Of a stretch of DNA of 64,000 nt, positions 42,188 to 51,936 are shown piece by piece. The notes beneath the pieces are model-generated. The model had not been told where the DNA came from and ran no database searches. It saw only the letters and a list, made by a program, of their open reading frames with translations. Source of the DNA: Streptomyces sp. HB132 (lineage in GTDB: Bacteria; Actinomycetota; Actinomycetes; Streptomycetales; Streptomycetaceae); NCBI RefSeq assembly GCF_016909575.1, contig NZ_JAFBGA010000023.1, positions 1-64,000 of the forward strand, read 5' to 3'. Numbering within the stretch: position 1 is the first letter of the stretch; every line of letters begins with the position of its first letter. The position numbers and the translations under genes were made by a program.

Positions 42188-43792
42188 ATGAGTCAGTCAA
42201 TGGCGCTGCGGGTCCCTCCGGGACCCATGTGGCGCCTTTCTCATGTCGGCGCTCTTCCACGGGCGAAAGGGCGGGGCAACTTGCTGAAGAGGGCGTTCGT
42301 CGCACCCGATCCGGGGCAGATGCGGCTGCGGTTCGCGTCCCGGGCCGTGCTCGGAATCGGGCTCGCCGTCGCGCTGTGCGGGGCGACCGGGCACTCGTTG
42401 GTCGCGGCCATCACCGGTGGCCTGGCCGCGCTGCTCGCGCTGTTCACGGTGACCGATCCGACGGTACGTGGACAGGCGACCACGACCGCGCTCCTCCCCG
42501 TCGTCGGTCTCCCGGTGCTCACGCTCGCCGCCGTGCTGCACGATGTGCCCGTCGCGCGCGACCTGGCGTTCCTCGCCGTCGTGGGCGCGGGGGTGTACGC
42601 ACGGCGGTGGGGACCTCGCGGGCACTCGCTGGGTGTGTTCGGCTTCATGGCCTACTTCTCCGCCCAGTTCCTGCACACCGTGCCAGGTCAGCTGCCCGAG
42701 CTGTACGCGGCCGTGCTGCTGTCGCTCGTCGCGTCCTCGGTGGTGCGGTTCGGCGTGTGGTGCTACGAGCGGCGGTTCGCGGCACCCGTCGCAGTCGCCC
42801 TCCCCACCGAAGCGGCGGGGCTCCGGCGGATCACGACGCGGCAGGCCGTGCAGGCGGTGGTGGGGGCCGGGTTCGCGCTCGCCCTGGGGCAGCTGCTCTC
42901 CGACCAGCGGTGGTACTGGGCGGTCGGCGCCACCTGGTGGGTGTTCGTGGCCACGACCTCGCGGGGCGAGGCCGTCGTCCGCGGGTTCAGGCGGTTCCTG
43001 GGGACGGTGCTCGGGATCGGGCTGGGCTTCGCCGTGGCGATGCCCCTGCACCACGTGCCGATCGTGGCCGCCGTGGTCGTGGCGATGAGCGTCTTCGGGA
43101 TCTTCTACACCGCCGCTGTCTCCTACACCTGGATGATGCTGGCCGTGACCGTGATGGCGAGCACGCTGTACGGGCTGCTCGGCGTGCTCGACGCGGGTCT
43201 GCTCGTACTGCGGGTCACCGAAACGGCTGTCGGGGCGCTCGGTGCCGTACTGGCGGTGCTGTTCGTGCTGCCGGTGACGACGCACTCGGTGACCGAGGCG
43301 TGGGTGGAACGGGCGCTGCGGTGCGTGCACACGTGCACGGCGGAGGCCGCCGCCCGGCTCGCCGGGAGCGAGGAGGCCGACCCGCCCCGGCGCGTCGGCG
43401 AACTGGAGGCGATCCTCGGCCGGGTACGACTGTCACTCGCACCGCTGGTTCATCCCCTCTACCCCATGAAGGCCCGCAAGCGACGGGCGCGGCAGGTGAT
43501 CGCGCTGCTCGACGACTGCGCACGCGAGGTGCGCGGCCTGGCCTCCGTGGCCGCAGACCCGGAGGCCTCGCACGACGTCCGGCTCGCCGCGGCCTGCTGG
43601 CGGGTGGAGACCGCCGTCGAGGCCCTCACGGATGCGCCGTCCGTGGGGCAGCACCTTCGCCACGACAACGCGACGGCCACCGAGCCGACAGGCGGCGAGC
43701 CTGTGTTCGCCCACCTGCACGCGCTGGAGCGGGCCCTGCTCGAACTCGCCGTCCCCTTGCGGAGGCCCGGCCGGATTCCGGCCGGCGCCTGA
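42188..43792 (+). CDS. FUSC-like integral membrane protein
   Basis: This 534-residue protein has two blocks of closely spaced hydrophobic helices (about 45-185 and 215-355) followed by a soluble C-terminal domain rich in His, Arg and Glu. The layout matches the fusaric-acid-resistance-like (FUSC/aromatic exporter) family of permeases, for example RAVLGIGLAVALCGATGHSLVA and WWVFVATTSRGEAVVRGFRRFLGT in the two blocks. Function in actinomycetes is mostly unknown; efflux is inferred from family. The start at ATG 42188 is weakly supported (AGGTG just upstream); a Met 13 residues later is an alternative. It lies outside the cluster terminator. Confidence 0.85.
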   Translation: MSQSMALRVPPGPMWRLSHVGALPRAKGRGNLLKRAFVAPDPGQMRLRFASRAVLGIGLAVALCGATGHSLVAAITGGLAALLALFTVTDPTVRGQATTTALLPVVGLPVLTLAAVLHDVPVARDLAFLAVVGAGVYARRWGPRGHSLGVFGFMAYFSAQFLHTVPGQLPELYAAVLLSLVASSVVRFGVWCYERRFAAPVAVALPTEAAGLRRITTRQAVQAVVGAGFALALGQLLSDQRWYWAVGATWWVFVATTSRGEAVVRGFRRFLGTVLGIGLGFAVAMPLHHVPIVAAVVVAMSVFGIFYTAAVSYTWMMLAVTVMASTLYGLLGVLDAGLLVLRVTETAVGALGAVLAVLFVLPVTTHSVTEAWVERALRCVHTCTAEAAARLAGSEEADPPRRVGELEAILGRVRLSLAPLVHPLYPMKARKRRARQVIALLDDCAREVRGLASVAADPEASHDVRLAAACWRVETAVEALTDAPSVGQHLRHDNATATEPTGGEPVFAHLHALERALLELAVPLRRPGRIPAGA

Positions 43793-44128
43793 GCGTCGCC
43801 GCGGCGGTACGGCCGAGTCCCGCCTCGGCCTCCGGGATCCGGGCGGGAACGATCGCGATGTGGCGATCGCCCTCCCGGTGGCCGGGGACGTTCTGCTTCG
43901 CGGAGTGCCTTCGCAGGGTGTCCGAGGGCTTCGGCCGCGCCGCGTGCGCCGCCGCCGCGCGCGACCCACTTCGTCACCCACCTCCCGCACGGCGTGCGCC
44001 GCGTGATTCCCGACGGACGCCCCCGCCGCGGAGGATCTCGCCCGTCGCCCCAACGGGTCCGGACTCGAAACCGCTGCCTGCTACCGTCGGCCGTGAAGAT
44101 CGTGACGGACGTGAAGAGGGGTAGCGCG
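43793..44128. other. 336-bp gap with no supported gene
   Basis: GC-rich sequence with no recognisable frame. A TACCGT near 44,083 could be a minus-10 for the lactonase gene, without a clear minus-35. Confidence 0.4.
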
Positions 44129-45199
44129 ATGGGCGCCGACCACGCACAGCGGGCATTCATGGGGTCGTTCACCTCGGCGGGCGGCCGCGGCATCAGCGTC
44201 GCCGCCTTCGACCGTGACACCGGAGCGCTGTCCCTCCTCGCGTCCACGGACGCCGTGGCCGATCCGTCGTTCCTCGCGGTCGGCCGTGCCCCCGGAACGG
44301 GCGACGTCGTGCTGTACGCGGCCGGCGAGACCTCCGAAGGCACCGCCGCGGCCTTCCGTGTCGACGACGGAGGCGCGCCGCGGCTGATCGGTGAGGTGCG
44401 GCCGGTCGGCGGGGACAGCCCCACGCACCTGGCCCTCGCGGCCGGCCATCTGCTCACGGCCAACTACGGCTCCGGCAGCGTCACCGCGCTGCCCGTGCGG
44501 GACGACGGCTCACTCGGCCCGGCTACGGGCGTCCTCGGGCACGAGGGCCGCGGTCCCGACGAGGGCCGCCAGTCAGGCCCTCACGCGCACCAGGTGCTGG
44601 CCGATCCGTCGCGGAACTGGGTGCTGAGCGTGGACCTCGGTACGGACTCCGTGCGCGTCTGCGCCCTCGACCCCGAAAGCGGCTCGCTGCGACTGCACAC
44701 CGAGACGGCGCTGCGACCGGGGACCGGGCCGCGGCATCTCGCCTTCCACCCGTCCGGCGAGCACGCCTACGTCCTGAACGAGCTGGAACCGACGATCACC
44801 GTGTGCCGCTGGGACGCGGCCGGAGGCGTGCTCGAACCGCTAGGGGAGGCACAGGTGCTGCCCCACGACCACGACGAGGACGGCGCTGTGCGTACGTACC
44901 CCTCGGAGGTGGTGGTCTCGCACGACGGGCGCTTCCTGTGGACCGCCAACCGCGGACACGACAGCATCTCCGTCCTCACGCTCGACGAGACGGCCGAGAA
45001 ACCCGTTCTGGCGGCGGCGGTGGGCTGCGGTGGACGCTGGCCCCGCGACCTCACCCTCGACCCGTCGGGGCAGTGGCTGTACGCCGCCAACGAGCACTCC
45101 GGGAACGTCAGCTGGTTCGCCGTGGACGCCGGTACGGGAATCCCGGTGCACACGGGCTCCGTCGAGGTTCCGGCCGCATCCTGCGTGGTCTTCGCCTGA
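44129..45199 (+). CDS. Lactonase-family seven-bladed beta-propeller (6-phosphogluconolactonase-like)
   Basis: This 356-residue protein belongs to the Pgl/lactonase propeller family. Repeating blade motifs include PTHLALAAGHLLTANYGSG, GPRHLAFHPSGEHAYVLNE, SHDGRFLWTANRGHDSISV and DPSGQWLYAANEHSGNVSW. Family members hydrolyse 6-phosphogluconolactone or act on other lactones; the PHAHQV segment resembles the active-site His region. GAAGAGGGG lies eight bases before ATG 44129; the upstream frame is not protein-like. There is no signal peptide, so it should be cytoplasmic. It faces a convergent chelatase-like gene across a hairpin. Confidence 0.9.
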   Translation: MGADHAQRAFMGSFTSAGGRGISVAAFDRDTGALSLLASTDAVADPSFLAVGRAPGTGDVVLYAAGETSEGTAAAFRVDDGGAPRLIGEVRPVGGDSPTHLALAAGHLLTANYGSGSVTALPVRDDGSLGPATGVLGHEGRGPDEGRQSGPHAHQVLADPSRNWVLSVDLGTDSVRVCALDPESGSLRLHTETALRPGTGPRHLAFHPSGEHAYVLNELEPTITVCRWDAAGGVLEPLGEAQVLPHDHDEDGAVRTYPSEVVVSHDGRFLWTANRGHDSISVLTLDETAEKPVLAAAVGCGGRWPRDLTLDPSGQWLYAANEHSGNVSWFAVDAGTGIPVHTGSVEVPAASCVVFA

Positions 45200-45261
45200 C
45201 TCCCTCCCCACCGGGCGGGGGTGCCACGTCCGGGGAAGTGCCGACAGGTGGCCGCGACGGC

Positions 45262-45298
45262 GTGTGGGGTGGACCGGGGTGACCGGTCCACCCCACAC
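45262..45298. terminator. Bidirectional terminator between convergent genes
   Basis: A perfect 16-bp inverted repeat (45262-45277 and 45283-45298) with a 5-base loop sits between the lactonase and chelatase-like stops. Confidence 0.9.
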
Positions 45299-45309
45299 CC
45301 GGCGGATCA

Positions 45310-46233
45310 TCAGTGCGCCTGGGCTCCCTGCGGCGTCGCCGGGGTGATCCCCAGCGTCGTGGCGTACAGCGAGAGCACGAGCTTGCCGATGGCAGGGTAC
45401 GCGCCGAGAGGCTCGGCCGTGGCGCAGCCGGCCTCCTTCGCGGCGGCGTCCAGCAGGCCGGCGTCGATCTCCGGGCCCACCAGGTACGGCGCGAGCGCGA
45501 GTTGCGCCGACCCGGAGTTCTGCAGCTGGGCGGCGATCGAGGCGACCGAACCCTCCACGTCCAGGGCCGCGGCCATCACGGGTACGGCGAGACGGGCGGC
45601 CAGCAGCATGCCGGTGATACCGGCGGCCTGCACGGCCTCCTCGCCGCCCACCGTGGCCAGCACGATGCCGTCGGCCGCGGTCGCCACGGTGAACAGCCGC
45701 GCACGGTCGGCACGCGCCAGACCGGCCTCCGAAAGGCGTACGTGCAACGCCTCGGCGAGCAGCGGGTGCGGACCCAGCACGTCGGTCAGCTCGGCCTGCG
45801 TGCCGCTGTCCATGACCGCCTGCCGTATGCGGCGGATCAGGGAGCTGTCCGGCCCCGCGAGCAGCGGCACCACGACGGCCGACGGGCCCGAGGGCTCGGC
45901 GACCTCACGGCCCGCGGCGGTGGCCTGCTCGTAGCGCGCGACGCGCTCCGCGGCGGCATGGGTGAGTACGGAGGAGAGCGTGGGATATTCGGCGTCGTCG
46001 CCGTCGAGATAACCGATCCGCGCATTCAGACCGGGCAGCTCGGAGCGGGCGATGCTGATGACCTCCTCGGCCAGGCTGCGCGAGGCCGGGGAAGGGGTAC
46101 CGGGAAGGGCAAGAACGAGCGCGGCAGCGCCCTCAGGTGCGACCACGGGCTCCGGGCGGCGGTGCCGTCCGGACTGGCGAGGTCGCGGCATTCGTACAGG
46201 CAGGCCGGAAGCGGGCCCAGTGGGGGTGCTCAT
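45310..46233 (-). CDS. Sirohydrochlorin chelatase-like (CbiX/SirB) protein
   Basis: This 307-residue protein has two CbiX-like halves: LVLALPGTPSPASRSL opening the first and a later repeat with LFTVATAADGIVLATVGGEEA. The metal-binding His residues expected in canonical CbiX are not obvious in the first half, although HPLLAEALHVRL occurs mid-protein. Family enzymes insert Co or Fe into sirohydrochlorin; many actinobacterial copies are annotated only by similarity. No Shine-Dalgarno precedes ATG 46233, but TAGCAT lies seven bases upstream, so the transcript may be leaderless. No sulfite or nitrite reductase gene is nearby. Confidence 0.78.
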   Translation of the reverse strand: MSTPTGPASGLPVRMPRPRQSGRHRRPEPVVAPEGAAALVLALPGTPSPASRSLAEEVISIARSELPGLNARIGYLDGDDAEYPTLSSVLTHAAAERVARYEQATAAGREVAEPSGPSAVVVPLLAGPDSSLIRRIRQAVMDSGTQAELTDVLGPHPLLAEALHVRLSEAGLARADRARLFTVATAADGIVLATVGGEEAVQAAGITGMLLAARLAVPVMAAALDVEGSVASIAAQLQNSGSAQLALAPYLVGPEIDAGLLDAAAKEAGCATAEPLGAYPAIGKLVLSLYATTLGITPATPQGAQAH

Positions 46234-46382
46234 GGCGCCGCATGCTACTGGTTTTGGGTACCCCTCTGTTCGGGGAGGGGCCGGTCAGGCGTTATCTGTC
46301 CGTATATGTCTGCCGAGCGGCAAAGTAGGCATCTGACCTGCTCTGTCCGGACGGGCGATCGCTCGAATCGGCCCCGTTTCGC

Positions 46383-47372
46383 CTAGGTTACTCCCGGTAC
46401 GAACAGGAGGGACGGGTGGAGCGGCAGTCGCAGCCCCGGACCGGCGAGCGCTCGCGCGATCTCCAGCGCGCCGTTCAGCGGGTCACCCTGCGCCGGGACC
46501 ACGCGCGCCTGCGGGATCTGCTGTGCCAGCTCCTCGCGCAGCGGCCCGAGAAGAGGCTCGCCCATACGGAACAGGCCACCGGTGAGAGCGATCTCGCAGT
46601 CGTCGGGACGAGGTCCCGCGGCGCCGGGGCACACCGCCGCTGCCGCTTCGGCGATGTGTGCCGCGGCCTCCCGCAGGATTCCCGCCGCGACCTCGTCGGC
46701 GGCTGCGCATGCCCCGACCTCGGGTGCGAAGGAGGCCAGCAGCGCGGGGCGGTCCGTGCGCGGATAGAGCAGGCCCGGGAGGTCGGTGGCCGGTCCGAAG
46801 ACCGCCTCGAGTCGCGCCAGCAGTGCGGGCGAGCCACCGCGCCGGCCGTCGTGGGCCCGCATCGCCGCATCGAGTCCGGCCCGGCCGATCCAGGCCCCGC
46901 CGCCGCTGTCGCCCAGCAGATGCCCCCAGCCGTCCGCCCTGCGCCAGGTCACCAGGTCGGTGCCGAGCGCGATCATGCCGGTGCCGCCCGCGACGACCGC
47001 GCCGGGCCGCTGCCCCAGTGCTCCGGCGTACCCGGTCACCGCGTCGGCGGCCAGCGCCACCCGGCGTACGCCCAGCTCGTCCGCGAGGGCGTCGGGCAGC
47101 CGGGCGCGCAGCTGGTCACCGAGGGTCGCCATGCCGGCGGCTCCGATCGCCGCGGCGGTGACGGCCGTCCCTGGTCCCACCTGCCCCAGCAGCCGGCGGA
47201 CAGCGGGCAGCAGTTGTTCCATGAGGTGCCCGGCGTCGATGCCTTCCGGGCCCGTCCGTACGGGTTCGGCGCACACGGTGGTGGACGCGGGATGCCCCGC
47301 GTCCACCGGGCCGAGCGCCACGCGGAGCCCCGATCCCCCTGAATCCACCCCGAGGACGAGCGCGCCCGTCAC
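46383..47372 (-). CDS. BadF/BadG-type ATPase, N-acetylglucosamine kinase-like
   Basis: This 329-residue protein has the ASKHA fold. The phosphate-1 motif is [15 protein letters not shown], the adenosine region is [12 protein letters not shown], and [15 protein letters not shown] follows, as in N-acetylglucosamine kinases of the BadF family. [13 protein letters not shown] forms the second adenosine loop. It likely phosphorylates an amino sugar. I chose GTG 47372 because the domain starts two residues later; the open frame continues upstream to 47798 but reads as low-complexity Arg/Pro sequence. The real start could be slightly upstream. Confidence 0.85.
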   Translation of the reverse strand: MTGALVLGVDSGGSGLRVALGPVDAGHPASTTVCAEPVRTGPEGIDAGHLMEQLLPAVRRLLGQVGPGTAVTAAAIGAAGMATLGDQLRARLPDALADELGVRRVALAADAVTGYAGALGQRPGAVVAGGTGMIALGTDLVTWRRADGWGHLLGDSGGGAWIGRAGLDAAMRAHDGRRGGSPALLARLEAVFGPATDLPGLLYPRTDRPALLASFAPEVGACAAADEVAAGILREAAAHIAEAAAAVCPGAAGPRPDDCEIALTGGLFRMGEPLLGPLREELAQQIPQARVVPAQGDPLNGALEIARALAGPGLRLPLHPSLLFVPGVT

Positions 47373-47581
47373 GGCAGCCGCCCGTCCGCGGGCTCGGGAC
47401 CGGTCGGCGGCCGGGTCACCGGAAGCAACGCGAACCGCCGACCCGCGGACGAATGCCTGCGGGATCTCATGGGGGACTCCGAAAGGGGGGAGGACTGGAG
47501 ACGAGCGGCACCCTACCGCCCGAACCTGCTCCGTGGGGGCCTCATGATCACCCGGCCGTGTGGGCCGGTAGAGTGACGGCT

Positions 47582-48259
47582 GTGGCAGCGCGACCGTTGA
47601 GTGAACTTGTCGAGCCCGGCTGGGCCGAGGCGTTGGAGCCCGTGGCGGGCCGGATCGCGGCGATGGGTGACTTCCTCCGTGCCGAGATCGGAGCGGGCCG
47701 TACCTATCTGCCCGCGGGGCAGAACGTCCTCCGCGCCTTCCAGCAGCCGTTCGCCGACGTGCGCGTCCTGATCGTGGGTCAGGATCCCTACCCGACACCG
47801 GGCATGGCCATCGGGCTCAGCTTCGCGGTGGCGCCCGACGTGCGACGCCTGCCGGGCAGCCTGGAGAACATCTTCAGGGAACTGCACTCCGACCTCGGCC
47901 TCCCCCGGCCCTCCAACGGAGACCTGACACCCTGGACGCAGCAGGGCGTACTGCTGCTCAACCGGGCGCTGACGACGGCGCCCGGCAAACCCGCCGCCCA
48001 TCGTGGCAAGGGCTGGGAAGAAGTGACGGAGCAGGCCATTCGCGCCCTGGCCGCACGGGGCAAGCCGATGGTGTCCGTGCTGTGGGGCCGGGACGCACGC
48101 AACGTGCGGCCGCTCCTCGGTGACCTGCCCGCGATCGAATCGGCCCATCCTTCCCCCATGTCGGCCGACCGCGGTTTCTTCGGTTCGAGGCCGTTCAGCC
48201 GTACCAACGAACACCTGGTGCACGCGGGGGAACAGCCGGTGGACTGGCGTCTGCCGTGA
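47582..48259 (+). CDS. ung: Uracil-DNA glycosylase, family 1
   Basis: This 225-residue enzyme removes uracil from DNA. The catalytic water-activating motif [17 protein letters not shown] and the DNA-intercalating loop [18 protein letters not shown] are both intact, and the length is normal. GTG 47582 ([14 protein letters not shown]) fits the usual start of actinobacterial homologues; GTG 47573 three codons upstream is possible. It is followed by a hairpin terminator and belongs to the housekeeping part of the chromosome. Confidence 0.95.
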   Translation: MAARPLSELVEPGWAEALEPVAGRIAAMGDFLRAEIGAGRTYLPAGQNVLRAFQQPFADVRVLIVGQDPYPTPGMAIGLSFAVAPDVRRLPGSLENIFRELHSDLGLPRPSNGDLTPWTQQGVLLLNRALTTAPGKPAAHRGKGWEEVTEQAIRALAARGKPMVSVLWGRDARNVRPLLGDLPAIESAHPSPMSADRGFFGSRPFSRTNEHLVHAGEQPVDWRLP

Positions 48260-48388
48260 GCGGCGGGTGCGGCACGCGATGCGTCCCGCACCCGGGGACC
48301 GCGGCGGTGCATACCTTCTCGTTTCCGGGGCACGAGACCCTTTGGTACGAGCTCCGGCGGTGACCCCCCCTCCCGTCCGTGAGCACCC

Positions 48389-48421
48389 GGCCCCACCGGC
48401 ACCCCCCCCGCCGGTGGGGCC
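48389..48421 (+). terminator. Terminator after ung
   Basis: A perfect 12-bp inverted repeat (48389-48400 and 48410-48421) encloses a C-rich 9-base loop and is followed by CTTTT. The rest of the 401-bp gap between ung and the next gene shows no supported gene. Confidence 0.8.
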
Positions 48422-48660
48422 GATCCTTTTCGGAATCGATGTGCGGGCCGGGGGCCGCGCCCCGGCGGCCTGACGCGGCGTGAGCCATGACGCCGGGAGC
48501 CCGTCCGGGTGGCGCCCGCGGTGCGGACACCCCGGGCGCGGGACACACCCGAAGGGTTCCCCGCCGCCGGGCGGACAGGCTGTTAGCGTCCCCACTCCAC
48601 CGGACCGGCCGGCCCGGCCGCAGCCGTTGCGCGGCAGAAGTCGCAGAGGAGTGGTGTCCC

Positions 48661-49881
48661 ATGCGTGTCCTCCTGGTCGGTGCGGGAGGGGTGGGCACGG
48701 CGATCACCGGGATCGCGGCCCGCCGGTCCTTCTTCGAGCACATGACGGTCGCCGACTACGACCTCGGACGGGCGGAGAGAGCCGTCGCCGCGCTCGTGGA
48801 ACGGGGCGAGCGTTTCGGCGCGGTCCGGCTGGACGCCTCCGACCCCGTGGCCGTGCGCGCCGCGCTCGAGGAACACCGCTGCGACGTCCTGCTCAACGCC
48901 ACCGACCCCCGGTTCGTCATGCCTCTGTTCGAGGCGGCGCTCGCGCACGGCGCGCATTACCTCGACATGGCCATGTCCCTGTCCCGGCCGCATCCTTCCC
49001 GACCGTACGAGGAGTGCGGGGTCAAGCTCGGGGACGCCCAGTTCGACCGGGCGCCGGAGTGGGAGGCGGCCGGACGTCTCGCACTGGTCGGCATGGGGGT
49101 GGAGCCAGGGCTCTCGGACGTGTTCGCCCGGTACGCCTCCGACGAACTCTTCGACGAGATCGAGGAGATCGGTATCCGCGACGGTGCCGACCTGACGGTG
49201 GAGGGCTACGACTTCGCACCGTCCTTCAGTATCTGGACGACCATCGAGGAGTGCCTGAACCCACCGGTCGTCTACGAGCAGGGGCGGGGCTGGTTCACCA
49301 CCGCCCCCTTCAGCGATCCGGAGGTATTCGACTTCCCCGAGGGCATCGGGCCCGTCGAGTGCGTCAACGTGGAGCACGAGGAGGTGCTGCTCGTACCGCG
49401 CTGGCTGAAGGCCCGGCGCGTCACCTTCAAGTACGGGCTGGGCGACGAGTTCATCGGGGTGCTGCGTACGCTCCACAAGCTGGGTCTCGACCGTACGGAG
49501 CCCGTCCCGGTGAAGAGCGACGCAGGCCCCGCCAGGGTCTCGCCCCGTGACGTGGTGGCCGCATGCCTGCCCGACCCGGCCGGGCTCGGTGAGCGGATGC
49601 ACGGGAAGACGTGCGCGGGCACCTGGGTCAAGGGCAGCAAGGACGGGCGCCCCAGAGAGGTCTACCTCTACCACGTGGTCGACAACCAGTGGTCGATGCG
49701 TGAATACGGCTCCCAGGCCGTGGTCTGGCAGACGGCGATCAACCCTGTTGCCGCGCTCGAACTCATCGCCGGCGGCCTCTGGGGCGGCAGCGGGGTGCTG
49801 GGACCCGAGGCCATGCCGCCGCGGCCCTTCCTCGACCTGCTGACGGAGTACGGGGCTCCCTGGGGCATCCGCGAGCAGTGA
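48661..49881 (+). CDS. Saccharopine dehydrogenase-like oxidoreductase
   Basis: This 406-residue protein opens with the dinucleotide motif VLLVGAGGVGTAITGIA and has DVLLNATDPRFVMPLFEAA and AHYLDMAMS typical of saccharopine-dehydrogenase/LYS9-like enzymes, with VGMGVEPGLSDVFARYA in the middle. Such proteins act in lysine or polyamine metabolism (for example carboxynorspermidine synthase); the exact substrate is not readable. ATG 48661 has GAGGAG nine to ten bases upstream. An APC permease follows 110 nt downstream on the same strand and may supply or export a related amino acid. Confidence 0.9.
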   Translation: MRVLLVGAGGVGTAITGIAARRSFFEHMTVADYDLGRAERAVAALVERGERFGAVRLDASDPVAVRAALEEHRCDVLLNATDPRFVMPLFEAALAHGAHYLDMAMSLSRPHPSRPYEECGVKLGDAQFDRAPEWEAAGRLALVGMGVEPGLSDVFARYASDELFDEIEEIGIRDGADLTVEGYDFAPSFSIWTTIEECLNPPVVYEQGRGWFTTAPFSDPEVFDFPEGIGPVECVNVEHEEVLLVPRWLKARRVTFKYGLGDEFIGVLRTLHKLGLDRTEPVPVKSDAGPARVSPRDVVAACLPDPAGLGERMHGKTCAGTWVKGSKDGRPREVYLYHVVDNQWSMREYGSQAVVWQTAINPVAALELIAGGLWGGSGVLGPEAMPPRPFLDLLTEYGAPWGIREQ

Positions 49882-49990
49882 CCGCCGACCGGACGGGCTC
49901 CCGCCGGACGTGCGCTCCCGCGGGTGTCTCCCTAGCATGTGGAAGGAAATATTCCGCCTGCTCTTCAGGCCAGTGACCGAGCGAGGGAGC

Positions 49991-51484
49991 ATGGCAGAGG
50001 AAAGCGCCGGACCAGCATCACCGGCGAGCTTGAAGCCGAACGCGATCGGATTCGTCGACGCCCTGGTCATCGGACTGAACGCCACGTCCCCCGCCTACTC
50101 GGTGGCGGCCGTCATCGGCCCGATCGTGGCACTCGTGGGTATCTACGCACCCGGGACGCTCTTCGCCTCATTCGTACCGATGCTCTTCATCGCCTCGGCC
50201 TTCTACTACCTGAACAAGGTCGACCAGGACTGCGGGACGACATTCTCCTGGGTGACCCGGGCGATGGGGCCCTGGACCGGGTGGCTCGGCGGCTGGGCCA
50301 TCGCCATGACCGGTGTGCTCGTGGTCGGGTCGCTGGCGGATGTCGCCGTCAGCTTCGGTCTGCTGGCCGTGGGCCTCGACAGCTGGGCCGAGAACGAGTT
50401 CGTGCGGCAGTTGCTCGCGGTGCTTCTGATCATCGTGATGACCGGGCTGTGCGTCATCGGGACCGAACTGTCGGCCAAGGTGCAGAACGTCCTCATCCTG
50501 GCGCAGGTGGCCTTCCTGATCATCTTCGTGATCGTCGCGCTCTACCGCGTCTACGCGGGCACGACATCCTTCGACTCCGTCAAACCCTCGGCCGAGTGGC
50601 TCAACCCCTTCGGAGCGGGTGGCGCGGCGCTCACGAGCGGTCTGCTGCTGGGCGTGTTCATCTACTGGGGCTGGGAATCGGCCGTCAACCTCACCGAGGA
50701 GGTCGAGGACTCCGCGAGCGCGCCCGGGAAGGCTGGTGTGTGGTCGACCGTCATCCTGCTGGTGACCTATCTGTCCGTCGGCTTCGCGGTCGTCGCGTTC
50801 GCCGGAACGGCGTACCTCGCGGACAACGCCGCCGAGGAGGAGTTCATCTTCGCGCTGCTCGCCGGCGAGGTGATGGGGGGCTGGGACTGGATCGTGCTGC
50901 TGGCCGTGGCGACGTCCGCGATCGCCTCGACCCAGACCACCATCATCCCGGCGTCGCGCACCGCGCTGTCGATGGCCCGCCGGCGGGCGCTGCCCGCTCA
51001 CTTCGCCCATATCAGCCCCCGGTTCCGTACTCCCGACGTGAGCACGTGGTGGGTGGCCGCCATCGCCATCGCCTGGTATCTCGTCGTCAGCCAGATCAGC
51101 GAGAACGCACTCTTCGACTCGCTGACCGCGCTGTCCCTGCTCATCGCCTTCTACTACGCGCTCACCGGAGTGGCGTGCGTCGTCTACTACCGCCGCCATC
51201 TGACCGAGAGCGTGCGCAACTTCCTGCTCATCGGCCTCGGCCCGCTGGTCGGAGCCGGGCTGCTCACCTGGCTGCTCGTCCGGTCGGTCATGGATATGTC
51301 CGACCCGGCGAACTCCTACAGCGGAACCTCCTGGTTCGGGCTGGGCCCCCCGCTCGTCATCGGCATCGGCATCAGCCTGATCGGAGTCGTGCTCATGGTG
51401 GTGCTGCGGTTCCGGTCGCCGTCCTTCTGGGCCGAACGCCGTGGCGTCGTCGACCCGGACCTCGTACGCGGCAAGGAGACCTGA
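49991..51484 (+). CDS. APC-family amino acid permease
   Basis: This 497-residue protein has about twelve hydrophobic helices and the APC opening IGFVDALVIGLNATSPAYSV, with GWESAVNLTEEVEDSASAPGKAG in the conserved mid region. It should import amino acids or polyamines by proton symport. It is followed after 1 nt by a universal stress protein, a pairing common for actinobacterial permeases. The ATG has GAGG only four bases upstream, rather close. Confidence 0.92.
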   Translation: MAEESAGPASPASLKPNAIGFVDALVIGLNATSPAYSVAAVIGPIVALVGIYAPGTLFASFVPMLFIASAFYYLNKVDQDCGTTFSWVTRAMGPWTGWLGGWAIAMTGVLVVGSLADVAVSFGLLAVGLDSWAENEFVRQLLAVLLIIVMTGLCVIGTELSAKVQNVLILAQVAFLIIFVIVALYRVYAGTTSFDSVKPSAEWLNPFGAGGAALTSGLLLGVFIYWGWESAVNLTEEVEDSASAPGKAGVWSTVILLVTYLSVGFAVVAFAGTAYLADNAAEEEFIFALLAGEVMGGWDWIVLLAVATSAIASTQTTIIPASRTALSMARRRALPAHFAHISPRFRTPDVSTWWVAAIAIAWYLVVSQISENALFDSLTALSLLIAFYYALTGVACVVYYRRHLTESVRNFLLIGLGPLVGAGLLTWLLVRSVMDMSDPANSYSGTSWFGLGPPLVIGIGISLIGVVLMVVLRFRSPSFWAERRGVVDPDLVRGKET

Positions 51485-51485
51485 G

Positions 51486-51902
51486 ATGTCCGTGGTCCTC
51501 GGGTACGACGAGTCACCCGGCGCCGCACGCGCCCTGCGGACGGCGATCGAGGTGGCCGCCGCGTACGGCGAGCCGCTCGTCCTGGTCTACGGCGCGGCAC
51601 CGCCCGGACCCACCGGCGAGGAGTACCGCGCTCACTACGACGCGATCCGCCAGGCGGGGCGCGCGGGGCTGGAACACGCGCTCGCCGCGGCCGAGGAGGC
51701 CGGTGTGCCGACCACGGTCGAGGTCATCGACATGAGCCCGGCACAGGCGCTGATCGAAGCCGCCTCGCGCCACGGGGCGAGGGTCATCGTGGTGGGGACC
51801 TGGGGCGAGAGCCCGATTCGTGGGGCGCTGCTCGGCTCCACCCCGCACAAACTCCTGCACCTGTCGACCGTTCCGGTGCTGTGCGTCCCGACCGAGGTCT
51901 GA
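51486..51902 (+). CDS. Universal stress protein (UspA family)
   Basis: This 138-residue single Usp domain has VVLGYDESPGAARAL at the N terminus and the nucleotide-binding motif GTWGESPIRGALLGSTPHKLL (G-2X-G-9X-G-S) intact, so it should bind ATP. It starts one base after the permease stop and is very likely cotranslated and perhaps regulatory for it. Confidence 0.93.
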   Translation: MSVVLGYDESPGAARALRTAIEVAAAYGEPLVLVYGAAPPGPTGEEYRAHYDAIRQAGRAGLEHALAAAEEAGVPTTVEVIDMSPAQALIEAASRHGARVIVVGTWGESPIRGALLGSTPHKLLHLSTVPVLCVPTEV

Positions 51903-51936
51903 TCGGACGGGGGCCGGGACGCGACGACCCCTCCGG

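Noticed and set aside
47373-47798. N-terminal extension of the BadF-type kinase
   Set aside because: Low-complexity Arg/Ser/Pro sequence before the phosphate-1 motif; family members start within a few residues of that motif.
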